The translations under genes and the position numbers were made by a program. 13,878 nucleotides of DNA, taken from positions 1-13,878 of the forward strand of contig PFWS01000048.1 in the NCBI GenBank assembly GCA_002791255.1, in the 5' to 3' direction. The stretch's first letter is position 1. The number at the start of each line of letters is the position of its first letter. The stretch is from Candidatus Uhrbacteria bacterium CG_4_9_14_3_um_filter_36_7. Its GTDB lineage: Bacteria > Patescibacteriota > Patescibacteriia > UBA9934 > GWF2-40-263. Positions 12,048 to 13,878 of the stretch are shown here, one piece after another. Under the pieces are notes generated by a model. It did not search any database. It saw only the letters and a program-made list of their open reading frames with translations, and was not told the origin of the DNA.

Positions 12048-12950
12048 ATGATTAGAAGAGAAGGTTTGGCTTATCAACCTAAAGAACACGAGACTTCACC
12101 TCAAAAAAGTTTTGAAGGTGAAGAAAATAAAGGCAAGATTTTAGATTTAGAAGAAGGACGAAAAAGAATAAAATCTCAAAATGAACGAGAACGTATTTTA
12201 GAAGTTAGAGAAACTGAGCGATCAATAGAACCAGCAGATTATCATTCAGGAGAAATTTTAACTCAAAAAGAACAACAACGAACCGAAGCTTGGGGTCATT
12301 TAAATCAGCGTTTTGAAATAGCATCAAGAACTGTTTCTCAAGAAAAAAGTGGAACCATTGGAAGAGATTTACAGCGTGTAAAAACCGAAATAGAGAAAGT
12401 AGAAAATCAATATAAAAAATATAAATGGAATCCATTTGCCTGGAATAAACGTCGAGCCTTCCGGGAACAGCTTACTAATCTTCAAGCAAAAGCTCTTAAG
12501 CGTGAGGTGGCCTATACACAGGTGAGTTTTTCTATTTCACCAGAACAAGCACAGCAAAAAGTTTTAAAAGAATTTGAAGATAGTTTCCGTTTAGCAACAA
12601 ATAAGTCAACAAGAAAGGCTCTTGAGCAACAAATTAGTTTATTAAAAAATCAAATAGAAGAAGAAAAAAGTCATAAAGAATTATTAGAACAAAAACAGAT
12701 GTTAAAAACACAAGAAGAGAAAAATCAAGAGCCGGTTTTGTCTCGTGAAGAAAGTTTAATTTTAAAAGAAATTGCTGATCTTGAAAGAAGAATGCAACAA
12801 GAGAAACAACACCTGCGGCAATCTATGGATAAAAAAACACGTCAAGAGTTAGAAAAAAGTTTAAATTGGAACTATAATCGCGCTATTGAACTACGTCGAC
12901 AACAAATTGAGTTACGTACTAAAGAAAAAGATAAAACACAAGCTTCTTAA
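12048..12950 (+). CDS. Highly charged coiled-coil protein of unknown function (300 aa)
   Basis: The family is not recognised. The protein is soluble and very rich in Glu, Lys, Arg and Gln. After a disordered N terminus (to about 75) comes a helical region. In its middle is the motif KKYKWNPFAWNKRRAFREQL (about 124-143), a Trp-rich amphipathic insert. Residues about 190-295 form a long heptad-like coiled coil (EKQHLRQSMDKKTRQELEKS). There is no signal peptide. I chose the ATG at 12048; an open TTG at 11985 would place the start upstream of the TTGACA promoter and cannot be right. The next gene begins 46 bp later, is also charged, and may be cotranscribed. It could be a scaffold or a protein recruited to a membrane or nucleic acid; none is shown. 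Confidence 0.78.
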   Translation: MIRREGLAYQPKEHETSPQKSFEGEENKGKILDLEEGRKRIKSQNERERILEVRETERSIEPADYHSGEILTQKEQQRTEAWGHLNQRFEIASRTVSQEKSGTIGRDLQRVKTEIEKVENQYKKYKWNPFAWNKRRAFREQLTNLQAKALKREVAYTQVSFSISPEQAQQKVLKEFEDSFRLATNKSTRKALEQQISLLKNQIEEEKSHKELLEQKQMLKTQEEKNQEPVLSREESLILKEIADLERRMQQEKQHLRQSMDKKTRQELEKSLNWNYNRAIELRRQQIELRTKEKDKTQAS

Positions 12951-12996
12951 AAAAAGAAAATCCGTGTAAAATAAGAACAAAAATAATTTTTCTTTT

Positions 12997-13878
12997 ATGA
13001 GTCGTTCACGCGCACATTTAGAAGAAGCTGTTTTTGAACAGCAACCTATTTTTCCTGAAAAAAATGGAGACAAAGAAATATCACATAGAATTGAACGACC
13101 ACATGAAGAGGAAAAATATAAAGTTGGAGATAAGGTTGAAGTATGGCTTCCAGAAGTGGAGGAAGCATCAAGAGAGTGTGTTGTTACAGGAATAAGAGAT
13201 GGGCATGTAAACATTGAAATCCGTTATCGTCTTGCTGATGGAAGTGAAGAAATTAAACCAATGACTCTTTTTCCACGATCTGCTTTTGAGGCTGCTATTA
13301 AACGCGCAGAGCTTGCCAAGCAAGCAGAACGCATGATTGGTGGGGTTTTTCAAATTATTGAACGCGCGAATCCAAAGGAACCAGTAACTATAAATGAATC
13401 AACCAAAGCTATTATTCGTTCAGAAACACTTCAGGCACTTGTAAGAGGTGAACCTATTGATGAACAACTACTTAAGGCTGTTGAAGGTCGTTTATCTATA
13501 GAGCACGATATTCAATTTTTTGAAGAAGAGTGGCTAGGTGATAATTCTGTTGAAATATTAAGGGGTTATGCAAGAAAATTTAATTTTTCGGGAGCCCAAG
13601 AAGATGCTTTTATTGGTTATTTAAGACTTCATACTGGGGAGATTTTTGAAGCTGTTCGAAAGTTTAGTTTACAAACCAGAGAAAGTGCTGAGACATGTCT
13701 TACGAGAGTTCTCAAGCAGGAAGAAGAGAAGTTTAAAAAAGAAGAAGGTATTCCAGTTGAAAATGCTTCTCTTGAACAAACAGAAGATTTTTTATTTTCT
13801 GTTATTATGTCGGAACGGGATGATAAACGTGTTGAGTTAGAACAAGCTAGAAAATCGGCTCGAAAATGGTTTAAAGAA
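12997..13878 (+). CDS. Hypothetical protein, 5' part only (runs off the window)
   Basis: An ATG at 12997 opens a frame of 294 codons with no stop before the window end, so the gene is 3'-truncated by the window. It begins MSRSRAHLEEAVFEQQ. Residues about 46-90 (YKVGDKVEVWLP, then ECVVTGIRDGHVNIEIRYRL) look like a small SH3/Tudor-like barrel. The remainder is mixed helical and charged, with KAVEGRLSIEHDIQFFEEEW, LRGYARKFNFSGAQEDAFIG, and repeated Glu/Lys stretches. There is no signal peptide and no recognised family. The leader has TAAAAT (12967-12972) as a possible weak -10, a T-rich run before the ATG and no SD. It follows the 300-aa charged protein gene on the same strand without a terminator, so one operon is plausible. 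Confidence 0.8.
   Translation, partial: MSRSRAHLEEAVFEQQPIFPEKNGDKEISHRIERPHEEEKYKVGDKVEVWLPEVEEASRECVVTGIRDGHVNIEIRYRLADGSEEIKPMTLFPRSAFEAAIKRAELAKQAERMIGGVFQIIERANPKEPVTINESTKAIIRSETLQALVRGEPIDEQLLKAVEGRLSIEHDIQFFEEEWLGDNSVEILRGYARKFNFSGAQEDAFIGYLRLHTGEIFEAVRKFSLQTRESAETCLTRVLKQEEEKFKKEEGIPVENASLEQTEDFLFSVIMSERDDKRVELEQARKSARKWFKE

Overview
The window looks like chromosome from a Candidate Phyla Radiation (Patescibacteria, probably Parcubacteria-type) bacterium. The support is a housekeeping rpoC without the large trigger-loop insertion of Proteobacteria, a compact RuvC, short intergenic gaps, many AT-rich genes lacking a Shine-Dalgarno sequence, and exported proteins of types common in that group (type IV pilin-like protein, a Parcubacteria-style FPSE/GNV-RPG repeat protein, tiny lipoprotein). 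The standard genetic code fits. No finer placement is possible from the sequence alone.

Layout. 1-2585: 3' half of rpoC, a strong terminator, then ruvC with its own terminator. 2644-3122: a self-contained small coiled-coil orphan gene with promoter, SD and terminator. 3117-4844 (minus strand): a very AT-rich run of YbaK-type deacylase, VOC/glyoxalase-fold protein and GNAT acetyltransferase. It is bordered downstream by a 39-codon Nudix hydrolase tail with no front end and upstream by an unexplained 48-codon remnant, so it looks inserted into an older minus-strand gene row. 4845-5115: non-coding, with a 10-bp inverted repeat and a long imperfect hairpin. 5116-6577: two orphan genes of clearly higher GC (sampled 60-base lines about 52-55%, against about 33-40% in rpoC and about 22-35% in the GNAT gene). 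Each has a good sigma70-type promoter, a structured 75-80 nt leader, an SD and a strong terminator. 6588-7880: tRNA-Gly(TCC), a membrane-anchored exported protein, and tRNA-Pro(TGG). 7936-11937: pilin-like protein, a large exported protein, a GGDEF-type diguanylate cyclase, a lipoprotein and a secreted helical protein. 11998-end: two hypothetical genes rich in charged residues, the last cut by the window edge.

How parts fit together. The middle and right parts read as a cell-envelope/surface region with one c-di-GMP-type regulator. The most unusual part is 5014-6577: a GC-rich island of two promoter-leader-ORF-terminator units preceded by a large hairpin, with no integrase or transposase beside it. 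Two translation-initiation styles coexist. AT-rich genes start after short U-rich or nearly absent leaders without SD. The orphan units and the GGDEF gene have clear SDs. Nothing here was checked by database search; GC values come from counting single 60-base lines.
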